From Clostridiales bacterium (GTDB lineage Bacteria > Bacillota > Clostridia > Tissierellales > GPF-1): a stretch of DNA of 64,000 bases. The stretch covers positions 41,843-105,842 of the forward strand of contig JABXKS010000125.1 of NCBI GenBank assembly GCA_013619125.1, given 5' to 3'. The notes below the pieces were generated by a model. That model did not search any database. It was not told where the DNA came from and saw only the letters and a program-made list of their open reading frames with translations. Numbering within the stretch: position 1 is the first letter of the stretch; each line of letters starts with the position of its first letter. The translations under genes were made by a program, and so were the position numbers. This document shows, one piece after another, positions 51,772-60,831 of this stretch.

Positions 51772-54360
51772 TTACTGAACGATCTCGTATCCGTCTTGGT
51801 TTGACCAGCCCAATGGCGCATTGATTTCCATGCCCATTCCGCCATTCAATGAAACTGCGTCGTAACCCAACAATCGAAGTCCTGCAGTCGCTTGTCCAGC
51901 AGTTTGTCCGGTGTAGCAGTAGACAATCACTTTCTTCGCGTCTTCTGGAATTGTATTGAAAGATTTCTCCATGCCAGCTCCCCAAGGAATATTTACAGCG
52001 CCTTCAATATGGCCTGCCGCAAAATCTTTTGCTGATCGGATAGAAAGAAGATAGTTGTCTTTTCCTTCTTCCATGTTTGCTTTCAAATCCGCTTCAGAAA
52101 CTTTGTAGTTTTTCCACTTTTTATCAGCCACATCGGCAAGACCATTGTAATATGCAGTCAATGCCTCTTGAATCGATGGCTCAATTGGTGTTGCCGCATT
52201 AAATGTTGCAACATCAGTTGTTGTTGCCGCCTCAACGCCTTCAACTTTTGAGATCCCGAAGTTCCAACCCAAGTTGACGCTTCGTGCGTTAAATCCAGCT
52301 AGGTTTAATGTCATTACCGCTTGTCCGGCTGTCTGACCAGAGTAGCAGTAAACAAATACGGGCTTATCATTAGGGATTGTCGACAATTGCTCTGCAATTG
52401 GAGCACCCCAAGGAATGTTAACTGCACCGATTGCATGACCTGCCGCGTATGCGTCTGGCTGGCGGATATCAACAATCGTCATTTCTTCGCCATTCTTTAC
52501 CATGTCAACAAAATCAGCTTGGCCGATCTTGTTGTTGTTCGCTGGCAAGTTTGCAAAGTAGCTCATTACGCCTTGCTCAACAACGGTGCCAGTAACAACC
52601 GGCTTTTCATTGTTTGCCCAGCCTAGTGGAGCGTTTGGTGCCATGCCCATGCCGCCATTCAATGAAACTGCGTCATAACCCATCAAACGAAGAGCAGCTG
52701 TTGCTTGACCTGCCGTTTGTCCTGTGTAGCAGTATACGACAATCTTTGTGTCCATTGGAAGACGATCGAATTGTTTTTCCATTCCAGCGCCCCATGAAAT
52801 CAAGTCAGCGCCTTCAATATGTCCTTCTGCGTAATCAGAAGCTGATCGGATAGAAAGAAGATGGAAATCATCTCCTGCAGTGATCATCGCTTCCAAGTTG
52901 TCTTCAGATACTTTGTAGTTTTTCCAAGTTGTGTCCGCTACATCAGCAAGACCCGCATAGTATGCCGTCAACGCTTCTTGTACGGAAGGATCGATTGCTG
53001 TAACCGCGCCAGCAAATTCTGCTACTTCAGTTGTTGTAACTACATCAACACCTTCAACTTTGGAGATACCGAAATTCCAGCCTAAATTGACGCTTCGTGC
53101 GTTAAATCCAGCTAGGTTTAATGTCATTACCGCTTGTCCAGCCGTTTGGCCTGAGTAGCAGTAGATGAACACTGGTTTGTCATTAGGAATATTCACTAGG
53201 TTCTCCGCAATTGGAGCGCCCCAAGGAATATTAACCGCACCTTCAACATGACCTTCCGCGTATGCATCTGGTTGACGAATATCGACAATCGTCATTTCTT
53301 CGCCTGCTTTTACCAAATCAACAAAATCAGCTTGACCAATCTTGTAGATGTGCTTCGGCATATTTTCAAAGTATGCTTTCACTTGTGCAGAAAGATCCAT
53401 CGTTACAACTGGTTTTTCTTTGTTCGCCCATCCTAGAGGAGCATTGGACGCCATGCCCATGCCGCCATTCAAGGAAACCGCATCATAACCCAACAAACGT
53501 AGACCAGCTACCGTTTGACCAGCAGTTTGTCCCGTGTAGCAATATACGACAATTTTCTTGTCCATTGGCAGCATAGAGAATGATTCTTCCATTCCAGCAC
53601 CCCATGAAAGTCGTTCTGCTCCTTGAATATGACCGGCTTTATAAACATCTTCGCCACGAATCGACAATAGATAGAAATCGTCGTCCGCTTCGATCATCGC
53701 TTCCAAGTTATCTTCAGACACTTTGTAGTTTTTCCATGTTGTGTCTGCAACATCAGCAAGACCCGCGTAATATGCAGTCAATGCTTCTTGTACGGCTGGT
53801 TCAATTGTCGTAACCGCCCCTGCAAATTCTGCAACGTCAGTCGTTGTTGCTTCATCAACGCCTTCAACTTTTGAGATTCCGAAGTTCCAACCCAAGTTGA
53901 CGCTTCGTGCGTTAAATCCAGCTAGGTTTAATGTCATTACCGCTTGTCCAGCCGTTTGGCCTGAGTAGCAATAGATGAACACTGGTTTGTCGTTAGGAAT
54001 ATTCACTAGGTTCTCCGCAATTGGATCACCCCAAGGAATATTGACAGCACCTTGAATATGACCTTCTGCGTAGGCATCCGGTTGACGGATATCTAGAACA
54101 GTCATTGACTCTCCTGCTTTTACCAGATCAACGAAATCAACTTGACCGATTTTGTTGTTGTTTGCTGGCAAATTCGCAAAATATCCATTCACTGCTGCAG
54201 TCAAATCAAAATCAGCTGCCGGTTCTGTTGCCGGCTCTGTTGTTTCTTCTGTAAGATCCATTGAAGCTGCTTCTGGTTGTTCAGTCGTTGCACATCCCGC
54301 TAGAGAAAATGCCAAGACCAAGACCAAAAGTAAAGAAAGCAATCTTGAATTTTTTTTCAT
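51772..54360 (-). CDS. Exported lipoprotein with six rhodanese domains
   Basis: The 862-residue protein begins with a lipobox (SLAGC, Cys 23) and consists of three tandem 270-residue units, each with two rhodanese domains of different type. A-type loops read CYSGQTAG (Cys 131, 401, 672) and B-type loops CYTGQTAG (Cys 274, 544, 815), so all six keep the catalytic cysteine that carries a persulfide. Units share long identical stretches, including the GWNFGISKVEG block. Rhodaneses transfer sulfane sulfur, for example from thiosulfate or polysulfide. It lies 33 bp downstream of a two-domain rhodanese lipoprotein. A six-active-site exported rhodanese is unusual. A structural rather than enzymatic role is not excluded. 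Confidence 0.9.
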   Translation of the reverse strand: MKKNSRLLSLLLVLVLAFSLAGCATTEQPEAASMDLTEETTEPATEPAADFDLTAAVNGYFANLPANNNKIGQVDFVDLVKAGESMTVLDIRQPDAYAEGHIQGAVNIPWGDPIAENLVNIPNDKPVFIYCYSGQTAGQAVMTLNLAGFNARSVNLGWNFGISKVEGVDEATTTDVAEFAGAVTTIEPAVQEALTAYYAGLADVADTTWKNYKVSEDNLEAMIEADDDFYLLSIRGEDVYKAGHIQGAERLSWGAGMEESFSMLPMDKKIVVYCYTGQTAGQTVAGLRLLGYDAVSLNGGMGMASNAPLGWANKEKPVVTMDLSAQVKAYFENMPKHIYKIGQADFVDLVKAGEEMTIVDIRQPDAYAEGHVEGAVNIPWGAPIAENLVNIPNDKPVFIYCYSGQTAGQAVMTLNLAGFNARSVNLGWNFGISKVEGVDVVTTTEVAEFAGAVTAIDPSVQEALTAYYAGLADVADTTWKNYKVSEDNLEAMITAGDDFHLLSIRSASDYAEGHIEGADLISWGAGMEKQFDRLPMDTKIVVYCYTGQTAGQATAALRLMGYDAVSLNGGMGMAPNAPLGWANNEKPVVTGTVVEQGVMSYFANLPANNNKIGQADFVDMVKNGEEMTIVDIRQPDAYAAGHAIGAVNIPWGAPIAEQLSTIPNDKPVFVYCYSGQTAGQAVMTLNLAGFNARSVNLGWNFGISKVEGVEAATTTDVATFNAATPIEPSIQEALTAYYNGLADVADKKWKNYKVSEADLKANMEEGKDNYLLSIRSAKDFAAGHIEGAVNIPWGAGMEKSFNTIPEDAKKVIVYCYTGQTAGQATAGLRLLGYDAVSLNGGMGMEINAPLGWSNQDGYEIVQ
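51775..54192. repeat. Three tandem repeats of about 810 bp within the rhodanese gene
   Basis: The units map to about 54192-53383, 53382-52573 and 52572-51775. The block CGCTTCGTGCGTTAAATCC recurs at 53901, 53091 and 52278, that is 810 and 813 bp apart. The coding frame is preserved throughout. Near-identical patches indicate recent duplication or gene conversion. Such repeats may collapse in assembly. Confidence 0.9.
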
Positions 54361-54393
54361 GTTGTTCTCCCCTACCCTTTTTTTAATGACTTG

Positions 54394-55305
54394 TTACGAC
54401 GCGTCTTGCGTAGTGATTGGAGCAGAAGCTTCCGGCTTTTCAATCACACCCGTTGCTGCCCATTCCAACCAAGCGCCGTCATAGACTTTTACCTTATTAA
54501 ATCCCGCTTCTTCCAAAAGTGCGGCCGTTAATGTTGCACGAACTGATGATTTGCAATAAGCCACCACTAAGGTATCCTTGTCGATGCCCAAATCTTTGTA
54601 ATCCAAGGCAATCGCTTGCGTATTTTTAAATGTTCCATCTGCGTAATAGTTTTTGGTATGCGGATAAAGAATCGCATTGGTAATGTACCCTTCACTAAAC
54701 TCAGCCGCTGTACGTGTATCCAATATCACACAATTTTCTTCTTCGCTAGCAATCAGCGCTTCCACTTCTTCCTTGGTTGCATAACGCTCAGGATCCAACT
54801 CTTTAGCCGTGTAGGTTGTCGCCTCTACCGCAGTCGCTTCCAACGTTAATGGCAATCCCGACTCAACAACCGCAGCTTCGCCGCCATTGATGATGCGAAC
54901 GTCTTCATGGCCGTACTCTTTTAAAACCCACCATACGCGGGCAGAATAAATGCCACCTTTGTGGTCATAAATCAAAACAGTATCTTTTTCTGAGATTCCT
55001 TTAGAACCCAAAACCTCTTCCACCATTTCCTTTGATGGAATCATGCCTGAAACAGGCTCAGAAATCGATAAATCTTCTTTCGGGTTCAATTTAATCGATC
55101 CCTCAAGATGTCCTTTATCATAGTTCTCCGCGTAACGCGCATCAATAATGACTACATTGTCCTGTCCCATCATTTCTGCGACTTCGCTGATTTCTACAAA
55201 GTTTGTTGCCTCTTTGTAGGATGTTTCAGCGGCACATCCTGCAAATGCTCCCATAACAAGAACAGCTACAAGAAACAATAGCCCCAATTTCCAATGGTTT
55301 TTCAT
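54394..55305 (-). CDS. Two-domain rhodanese (sulfurtransferase) lipoprotein
   Basis: The product of 303 residues has a lipoprotein signal (GAFAGC, Cys 23) and two rhodanese domains, the layout of thiosulfate or mercaptopyruvate sulfurtransferases. The N-terminal loop is YDHKGG, with Asp in place of Cys (inactive, as usual), and the C-terminal loop VVAYCKSSVRAT has the active cysteine. The ATG at 55305 has GGGAGG upstream; the ORF-track start is 8 codons earlier. First gene of an operon with the six-domain protein. It acts outside the membrane. Confidence 0.92.
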   Translation of the reverse strand: MKNHWKLGLLFLVAVLVMGAFAGCAAETSYKEATNFVEISEVAEMMGQDNVVIIDARYAENYDKGHLEGSIKLNPKEDLSISEPVSGMIPSKEMVEEVLGSKGISEKDTVLIYDHKGGIYSARVWWVLKEYGHEDVRIINGGEAAVVESGLPLTLEATAVEATTYTAKELDPERYATKEEVEALIASEEENCVILDTRTAAEFSEGYITNAILYPHTKNYYADGTFKNTQAIALDYKDLGIDKDTLVVAYCKSSVRATLTAALLEEAGFNKVKVYDGAWLEWAATGVIEKPEASAPITTQDAS

Positions 55306-55335
55306 TTGTTGAACCTCCCAATTTTGCATTTCTAT

Positions 55336-55378
55336 CAGACAGTTACTTTTACCGATTGAGAGATCGTTAAACTGTCAT
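55336..55378. repeat. Nested inverted repeat in the rhodanese leader
   Basis: GACAGTTAC and GTTAAACTGTC bracket a smaller CGAT/ATCG repeat, in the presumed 5' untranslated region about 30-70 bases before the rhodanese start. It could be an operator or an RNA hairpin. TATAAT at about 55425 on the minus strand may be the -10. Confidence 0.5.
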
Positions 55379-55550
55379 ACGTTCATGCAAAAAAGATTGT
55401 TAATTTTTTTTCAATCCAATAACATTATACCTGAGGTCGAACGGTAACTGTTATAAGCATTGCTTATCCTACATGGATTTATTAAATAGCGCAATATTGC
55501 CATTATTGTATAATGAAGATATATGATCCAGAAAAATTAGGAGCGAGTCC

Positions 55551-57071
55551 ATGAAAAATTCGAAATTAAACAAAATACACCCCCTGTTTTTCAGCGTTGG
55601 TTTTTTTCTCAGCCAAATTCAGAGTTTAACCCGCTACCCTTTTATGCATTCCGATGAATCTTGGCTCAGTGGGCTAACACGAATGATGATGCAAACAAGA
55701 TCTCTCGCTGTTACCGAACCGTTTTTTGATCTCTATCCGAGAAATCCCCATGCTATTAAATCCACTTATCACCTGATCCAAGCTTTTTTTATTCAACTCC
55801 TCGGATATGAGCTGTTTTCCATCAGAATGATGAGTTTGCTTTTCGGTTGCGCCACCCTCTATCTTTTCTATCGACTTCTTGAAAAACTCGGTGTTTCCTG
55901 GCAATGGGCTGCCCTTGGAACCTTACTGCTCGCTGTACAGCCAAGCTTTATTTATGCCTCGCATTTCGCTCGACAAGAAATTGTGGTCAGCTTTTTCCTT
56001 TTGTTTGCTGCCTGGCTATGGCTCAATACCCGTAGACGCCTTGCGCTTTTGGGACTGTTTATCGCCCTGGGGCTACATCCCAATGCCTATCTTGGTGTCT
56101 TTTCACTGATTTGTGCCGCTGGCGTTCTTGTCTGGAATAAGAAAGAAGAAAGAAGCCAACTCCTTGGCTCCATCCCATGGCTAATAGGTTTTACTAGTGT
56201 TTATCTCTTCGCAAGTTTTTGGATGAATCCGCACTTCATTCAAGACTACCTCGCCTATGGTTCCAGCCTGGGCGTTACCGCCGGAACAGGCGGAAAAATT
56301 TCAGGCTTTTTCTTGTTTTTTAAAAAACTATGGCTCGGGATCAGCGGCACCTATTATCTGCCGCCTCTGCACCTCACTTTATCGATCATTTCGATCACAC
56401 TACTCATAGGCTTATGGATCGGCCTTCGAAAAAAGCAACGCACTTTTCTTGCCCTTGCCCTTCATCAGCTTGCCTGGGGACTCGGTATTCTTATCGTCGG
56501 CCGTTATAACGCAACCAGCGTTTTCTTCTTGATTCCAGGAGCTTGTCTCTTACTCATCCTCATTTTAGAGCAAATTTCGCCTCGAATTCCCGCTTGGCTT
56601 TTGGCAGTGGGGCTGATTCTCGTCTTTTCGGTCAACTCCTATGAGGAGATGACCGAACTACCCAAGAATCACTACGAAGTCTATCTTGAAGAGATTCAAA
56701 CAATCCTTCCAGCAGAGGCGGTGGTTCTGGCCAATCTGAATACGGAATTTCTCTTTGAGCCGGGGCACCTCACGGATTACCGCAATCTGGCCTACCTCAA
56801 TGCGGAAACCCACAACTTGAGAGACTATATCAAGGAACACGAGATTACCCATATCCTCTACGCCGATGAACTGGACTATATTCATCGCAATCCGGATCCA
56901 TGGCAGGTTCTCTATGGCCCCGATGAATCTTGGTATGAGGACATGCAAAACTACCTTGCCGAAAATTGCGAAGAGATCGCAACCCTGCCGGCCCCCATCT
57001 ATGGCAACCGGATCGTTTCCTTCCTTAATGATCCGTACTGGAATCTTCATATCTATAAAATCAAAAAATAG
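55551..57071 (+). CDS. GT-C type membrane glycosyltransferase (PMT/ArnT-like)
   Basis: The 506-residue protein has about ten to eleven membrane helices, a short first loop with MHSDESWLSG (the acidic GT-C motif), and a C-terminal soluble part of about 120 residues. Proteins of this type transfer sugars from a polyprenyl-phosphate donor to outer targets. The start follows GGAGCGAG. It is divergent from the rhodanese operon and convergent with the ABC/aminotransferase operon; the GT2 gene nearby may make its lipid-linked donor, which is inference. Confidence 0.82.
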   Translation: MKNSKLNKIHPLFFSVGFFLSQIQSLTRYPFMHSDESWLSGLTRMMMQTRSLAVTEPFFDLYPRNPHAIKSTYHLIQAFFIQLLGYELFSIRMMSLLFGCATLYLFYRLLEKLGVSWQWAALGTLLLAVQPSFIYASHFARQEIVVSFFLLFAAWLWLNTRRRLALLGLFIALGLHPNAYLGVFSLICAAGVLVWNKKEERSQLLGSIPWLIGFTSVYLFASFWMNPHFIQDYLAYGSSLGVTAGTGGKISGFFLFFKKLWLGISGTYYLPPLHLTLSIISITLLIGLWIGLRKKQRTFLALALHQLAWGLGILIVGRYNATSVFFLIPGACLLLILILEQISPRIPAWLLAVGLILVFSVNSYEEMTELPKNHYEVYLEEIQTILPAEAVVLANLNTEFLFEPGHLTDYRNLAYLNAETHNLRDYIKEHEITHILYADELDYIHRNPDPWQVLYGPDESWYEDMQNYLAENCEEIATLPAPIYGNRIVSFLNDPYWNLHIYKIKK

Positions 57072-57092
57072 CACCCACTCGGGTGCTATTTT
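57067..57092 (+). terminator. Terminator of the glycosyltransferase gene
   Basis: AATAGCACCC, ACTC, GGGTGCTATTTTC overlaps the stop codon. Confidence 0.82.
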
Positions 57093-57128
57093 CATTCAAT
57101 CATGATCGGGCATTCACTCGATCAAGTG

Positions 57129-57845
57129 TTATAGCTCGATTTCACGAATCCAGCGGTTCAACTCTGCTGAATAGGGATCTCGCGGCTGTGAAAGCTCATT
57201 CTTTTTCATTTCCCAGCTTCCATTTTCCCTTAAAATCAACAGATCCGTCGACAAACGCGCCGCCTCCCTCAGATCATGGGTGATAAAGACGACCGTCCAT
57301 TGCTTCTCCCTCCAAAGGGAGATCAATAAATCCTGTAAAACTTCTCTCGTCATCATATCCAAGCCGCCGAAGGGCTCGTCCATCAGCAACAATTGTGGCT
57401 CCGCAATCCAAGCCCGTGCAAGAGCAACCCTCTGTTTCATGCCCCCGGACAATTGATGCGGATATTTCTTTGCATCCTGTTCAAGACCCACCGCTTGCAA
57501 GGCTTCCATTGCCCGATTTCGTCGCTCCGACTTGTCAACCCCAATCACCCGCAAGGGAAATGCGATATTCTCCCATACAGGAAGCCACGGAAATAATTGT
57601 TCATAGCTCTGAAACACCATGGGACATTTTTTCTGCGGACGCGTCACCTGTTCCCCACCGATGGTGATAGTCCCTTTTTCGGCTTGATCGAATCCACCCA
57701 AGAGTCGCAAAAATGTTGACTTGCCAACCCCAGACTTGCCCACTACACAAAGAAAACTGGCGGGGGCGCCCTGAAGGGACAGCTCTCGAAATATTTCTTC
57801 GTTCCCAAATGTTTTTGTTACCGATTCAAATCGAAATCCACTCAT
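57129..57845 (-). CDS. NitT/TauT-type ABC importer, ATP-binding protein
   Basis: The 238-residue ATPase has Walker A GKSGVGKST, the signature LSGGMKQRVALARAW, Walker B LLLMDEPFGGLD and the switch ITHDLREA. Its length lacks a C-terminal regulatory domain, so it is not a MalK. Last gene of the six-gene operon; it overlaps the permease by 4 bases. Relatives serve sulfonate, nitrate or pyrimidine-precursor import. Confidence 0.93.
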   Translation of the reverse strand: MSGFRFESVTKTFGNEEIFRELSLQGAPASFLCVVGKSGVGKSTFLRLLGGFDQAEKGTITIGGEQVTRPQKKCPMVFQSYEQLFPWLPVWENIAFPLRVIGVDKSERRNRAMEALQAVGLEQDAKKYPHQLSGGMKQRVALARAWIAEPQLLLMDEPFGGLDMMTREVLQDLLISLWREKQWTVVFITHDLREAARLSTDLLILRENGSWEMKKNELSQPRDPYSAELNRWIREIEL

Positions 57846-58609
57846 CGTTCCATCCCCCAGCGAATCACCGTTCTCTTCTCAATCCAGCGAAAGAAAATGC
57901 CTTCTATCAAAATACCGATCACCATAATCACTACTAGTCCCGCAAATAAACCCGCGGTATCCATAAATACCCGCTTTTGAAAAAGGTACCAACCAATTCC
58001 GCCAGATCCGCTCGTTGCGCCAAATATCATTTCCGCACTGATCAATGCCCGCCAGGCGCGGCTCCACCCGATCTTCACACCCGATAAGAATCCTGGAAAA
58101 GATCCCGGCAAATCCACCCAAATCAATCGACGCCAGCCGAAAATTTCGTAATTGTCAGCAACCTCTTGCTGGGTTTGCGGCAAGCGATCCAGGGCACCGA
58201 ATAAGCTGACCAGAAACGGCCATAAAACGGAATGGACAATGATAAAGAGAACCGCCCCTTCGCCAATTCCCGCCCAAAGGATGACCAAGGGCAGCAAAGC
58301 AACCCCTGGCAAAGGATGCGCAAGGCTGATCAAGAGATCGATTCCGCTTCGAAAAACAGAAGAACTTCGCGCGATCAAGGCAATGCCCAAACCAAGAACA
58401 ATGGACAAGAGTAGTCCTTCAATAACCAATCGCATGGAATAAATAAACTGCTCGATCAAGGCGCCTTCCACAAAATCCCGGCCCAACGCATGTACAATAG
58501 TCCCCAAGGAAGGAAAAATCAAGGGGGAATACATCCCGGTCCAATATACGCCCTGCCAAATCAGGCAGCAAGCCAAAATGAGTATTGCTTTGATTCGCAA
58601 TTGTTTCAT
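57842..58609 (-). CDS. NitT/TauT-type ABC importer, permease
   Basis: The 255-residue permease has six helices and the EAA-like loop VADNYEIFGWRRLIWVDLPGSFPGFLSGVKIGW, as in SsuC/TauC-type permeases. It starts 9 bp after the binding-protein gene and overlaps the ATPase gene. Confidence 0.92.
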   Translation of the reverse strand: MKQLRIKAILILACCLIWQGVYWTGMYSPLIFPSLGTIVHALGRDFVEGALIEQFIYSMRLVIEGLLLSIVLGLGIALIARSSSVFRSGIDLLISLAHPLPGVALLPLVILWAGIGEGAVLFIIVHSVLWPFLVSLFGALDRLPQTQQEVADNYEIFGWRRLIWVDLPGSFPGFLSGVKIGWSRAWRALISAEMIFGATSGSGGIGWYLFQKRVFMDTAGLFAGLVVIMVIGILIEGIFFRWIEKRTVIRWGMER

Positions 58610-58618
58610 CCTTATCTC

Positions 58619-59557
58619 CTAGTTCCAAACCACCTCATCGGCAGCAATCTCATTCTCCAAATATCCGTTTCGACCCATAAAATCAATAAAGGTCTCAAGA
58701 CCTTCGATCTCATCCGTATAGTTCAATTCTGGATTTTCCAAATATCCTTTCAACACCTCGGGCTCCAATTGATAGCTCTGCGCCAAAATCTCGATGGTTT
58801 CTTCCGGTTCTTCCCGCATAAATACCATGGCTTTTTGCAGCGCCTGTTTTAAAACTGCCAAAGAGTCGGCTTTTTCCCTCTGCACCCGCTTGGGCGCGGC
58901 TCCGATAATAAAGGTAAAGGGTCCGCCCATGGCCTCCGTTCCACCCAATACAAGATGGGTGTTGGGTTCGTCCAATTCCATAAAAATAAAGGGCGGCGAG
59001 GTGAAGTGCAATTGCAGCTCTTGCCCGGCCAGCATGGCGCTCATGCCGTCGGGATGCTTCATGGTCACCAATTGCTGATCAAATCGAGCCGCATCGTCGA
59101 ATTCCCGCTCAGCCGCAATTGCCAACAAGATATGCTGTATGCTTCCAGGCTGTGGCAGGGCGATTCGATCAGACCCTTCAATATCTGCAAGGCCTTGAAT
59201 CTCCGAATTGCTGCTGACAAGACCGACAGGCGCTTGCGACAATCCCATAAAGATATCCCAATCCATCCCTTTGTCCCGTGCGATCAAAAACGGCGGAATA
59301 CCCATAAAGCCAATATCCACCTTTCCCGCCAACATCATCTCGCGAATCGCCGTCGTATTGCCGGCTTTTGCCCACTCGAGCTTCAAGTCCGGGTCAATTT
59401 CTCCAACAAAGTTCTTTGCTTGCATCACTTGAAGCGGCGCGTAGGCCAACCCATATTGTTCCGCAATAATCAAGGTCTTTTCCTCAGTCGGCGTTCCCAC
59501 GCACCCTGTCAGCACCAATGCAATTATCAAAATCGTTCCCCAAAAAATCTTTTTCAA
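58619..59557 (-). CDS. NitT/TauT-type substrate-binding lipoprotein
   Basis: The 312-residue protein has a lipobox (LVLTGC, Cys 19) and the SsuA/ThiY-like fold, with the start LIIAEQYGLAYAPLQVMQAKNF, and VDIGFMGIPPFLIARDKGMDW in the ligand cleft. Family members bind sulfonates, pyrimidines or similar small anions; the ligand is unknown. It overlaps the ATP-grasp gene by 4 bases, which ties the importer to the sugar-modifying genes upstream. Confidence 0.9.
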   Translation of the reverse strand: MKKIFWGTILIIALVLTGCVGTPTEEKTLIIAEQYGLAYAPLQVMQAKNFVGEIDPDLKLEWAKAGNTTAIREMMLAGKVDIGFMGIPPFLIARDKGMDWDIFMGLSQAPVGLVSSNSEIQGLADIEGSDRIALPQPGSIQHILLAIAAEREFDDAARFDQQLVTMKHPDGMSAMLAGQELQLHFTSPPFIFMELDEPNTHLVLGGTEAMGGPFTFIIGAAPKRVQREKADSLAVLKQALQKAMVFMREEPEETIEILAQSYQLEPEVLKGYLENPELNYTDEIEGLETFIDFMGRNGYLENEIAADEVVWN

Positions 59558-60831
59558 TCCCGTTCCCTCCTACTATGCTTGACAATACGATTGTTCCCCT
59601 TCGCATCCAACAATTTCATTTTTCCATAAAATATTTTTACATCCCTTTGGACCTTTTCTTCCGATTCCGAAAGAAAAATTGCAAAACCCGCTCGTGCAGT
59701 TGCGTTTTCAATCTCTTTTTGATCCTGTCCCACTTGCAGATGCAGGCCCCATTCCACCAAGCTCTCCAGTTCTTCTGGGCATGGCGGAATCACCTTTTCA
59801 ATCATGCATGGCTCCACAAAAAACAATTGTACACTTGCACGCAAGTTTGGATTCCGCCAAGACCCATCCTCAAAAGCCTGGTTCTGCCTATCCGTCTTAC
59901 GAGATTGCAACCCAGGTCTCTGAATCGACTTTCCCAAGACAAGCTTGATCTGCTCTCCCAGAAAATCAAACCCCGTGATGCGAGGAATGACAAAGTCCTC
60001 ATGCGCCCCTCCAATTCGACCGGCAATCTCATTGATCACAATGCCCGCATCTCCAATTAAATATTGGAAATAAATTGGACCCGATTGAATCTGAAAGGCT
60101 TTCACAATCCGTTCCGTCAGCGCCTCCAGCTCTTCACCCATTTCTTTTGCGTATCGCGTCGGGTATTCGTGGGACAGACAAATTCCCAATTGATCCGAGG
60201 TTTGAAAGGTCTCTCGATCGACAATGGATAAAATTCTTGTCTTTCCTTCGAAAACCCAACCCGATACCGTAACCTCATCGCCTTGATAATAGGGCTCGAT
60301 CAGCGCTTGGGATTCCCTCGAAAAATGAAGTGTCTCTTTGATATGCGCGCGAATTTCCTTATGGGAATAAACCAAAAAAATACCCCGCTGCCCCTGGGAG
60401 TCAACGGGTTTCAATACGACTGGAAAGGGAAATGGTATCTCCTCTTCCGAATACGCTTCTCCAATCAAGGCCCATGGCAAAGTCGGCAGTCCATTCTTTT
60501 GAAATTCCCTCTTCATCCACCTTTTATTGGTTAATCGCCTCGCTAATTCTACAGAAAACGGCATGGGTAACCCTAGTGCGTCTTGCACCATGGCTGCTGT
60601 CAAAACCGGCTGATCCGTGCCAGAGGTAAAAATTCCATCGATCTCCAATTCCTTGGCAATCTTCAAACATGCCACTGGATCAAAGGTACTTGCAAATGCA
60701 GAAAAATCCGCAATTCTTTTCCCAGGGGAATCCACCCGGTTGTCCACGGCAACCGCTACATGTCCCATTTCCTGCACCCGTTTAATGGCACGTAACTGAA
60801 GGGGATTCGCCCCCAATACCATCACCTTCAT
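59554..60831 (-). CDS. ATP-grasp ligase
   Basis: The 425-residue protein has a pre-ATP-grasp Rossmann part (MVLGANPLQLRAIKRVQEMGHVAVAVD), the ATP-grasp domain (FPVVLKPVDSQGQRGIFLVYS, ALIEPYYQGDEVTVSGWVF) and the metal motif INEIAGRIGGAHEDF. Such enzymes join a carboxylate to an amine through an acyl phosphate. Its coupling to a 4-amino-sugar transaminase and GT2 suggests that it could acylate an amino-sugar with an amino acid or other carboxylate. The substrates are inferred only from context. Confidence 0.88.
   Translation of the reverse strand: MKVMVLGANPLQLRAIKRVQEMGHVAVAVDNRVDSPGKRIADFSAFASTFDPVACLKIAKELEIDGIFTSGTDQPVLTAAMVQDALGLPMPFSVELARRLTNKRWMKREFQKNGLPTLPWALIGEAYSEEEIPFPFPVVLKPVDSQGQRGIFLVYSHKEIRAHIKETLHFSRESQALIEPYYQGDEVTVSGWVFEGKTRILSIVDRETFQTSDQLGICLSHEYPTRYAKEMGEELEALTERIVKAFQIQSGPIYFQYLIGDAGIVINEIAGRIGGAHEDFVIPRITGFDFLGEQIKLVLGKSIQRPGLQSRKTDRQNQAFEDGSWRNPNLRASVQLFFVEPCMIEKVIPPCPEELESLVEWGLHLQVGQDQKEIENATARAGFAIFLSESEEKVQRDVKIFYGKMKLLDAKGNNRIVKHSRRERD

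Noticed and set aside
51772-54360. Tandem repeats as a CRISPR or mobile-element array
   Set aside because: The period is 810 bp, the repeats are coding and preserve frame, and no spacers or cas genes occur.
57129-57845. ABC ATPase as the missing MalK
   Set aside because: It is coupled to the NitT/TauT-type permease and lacks the MalK C-terminal domain.
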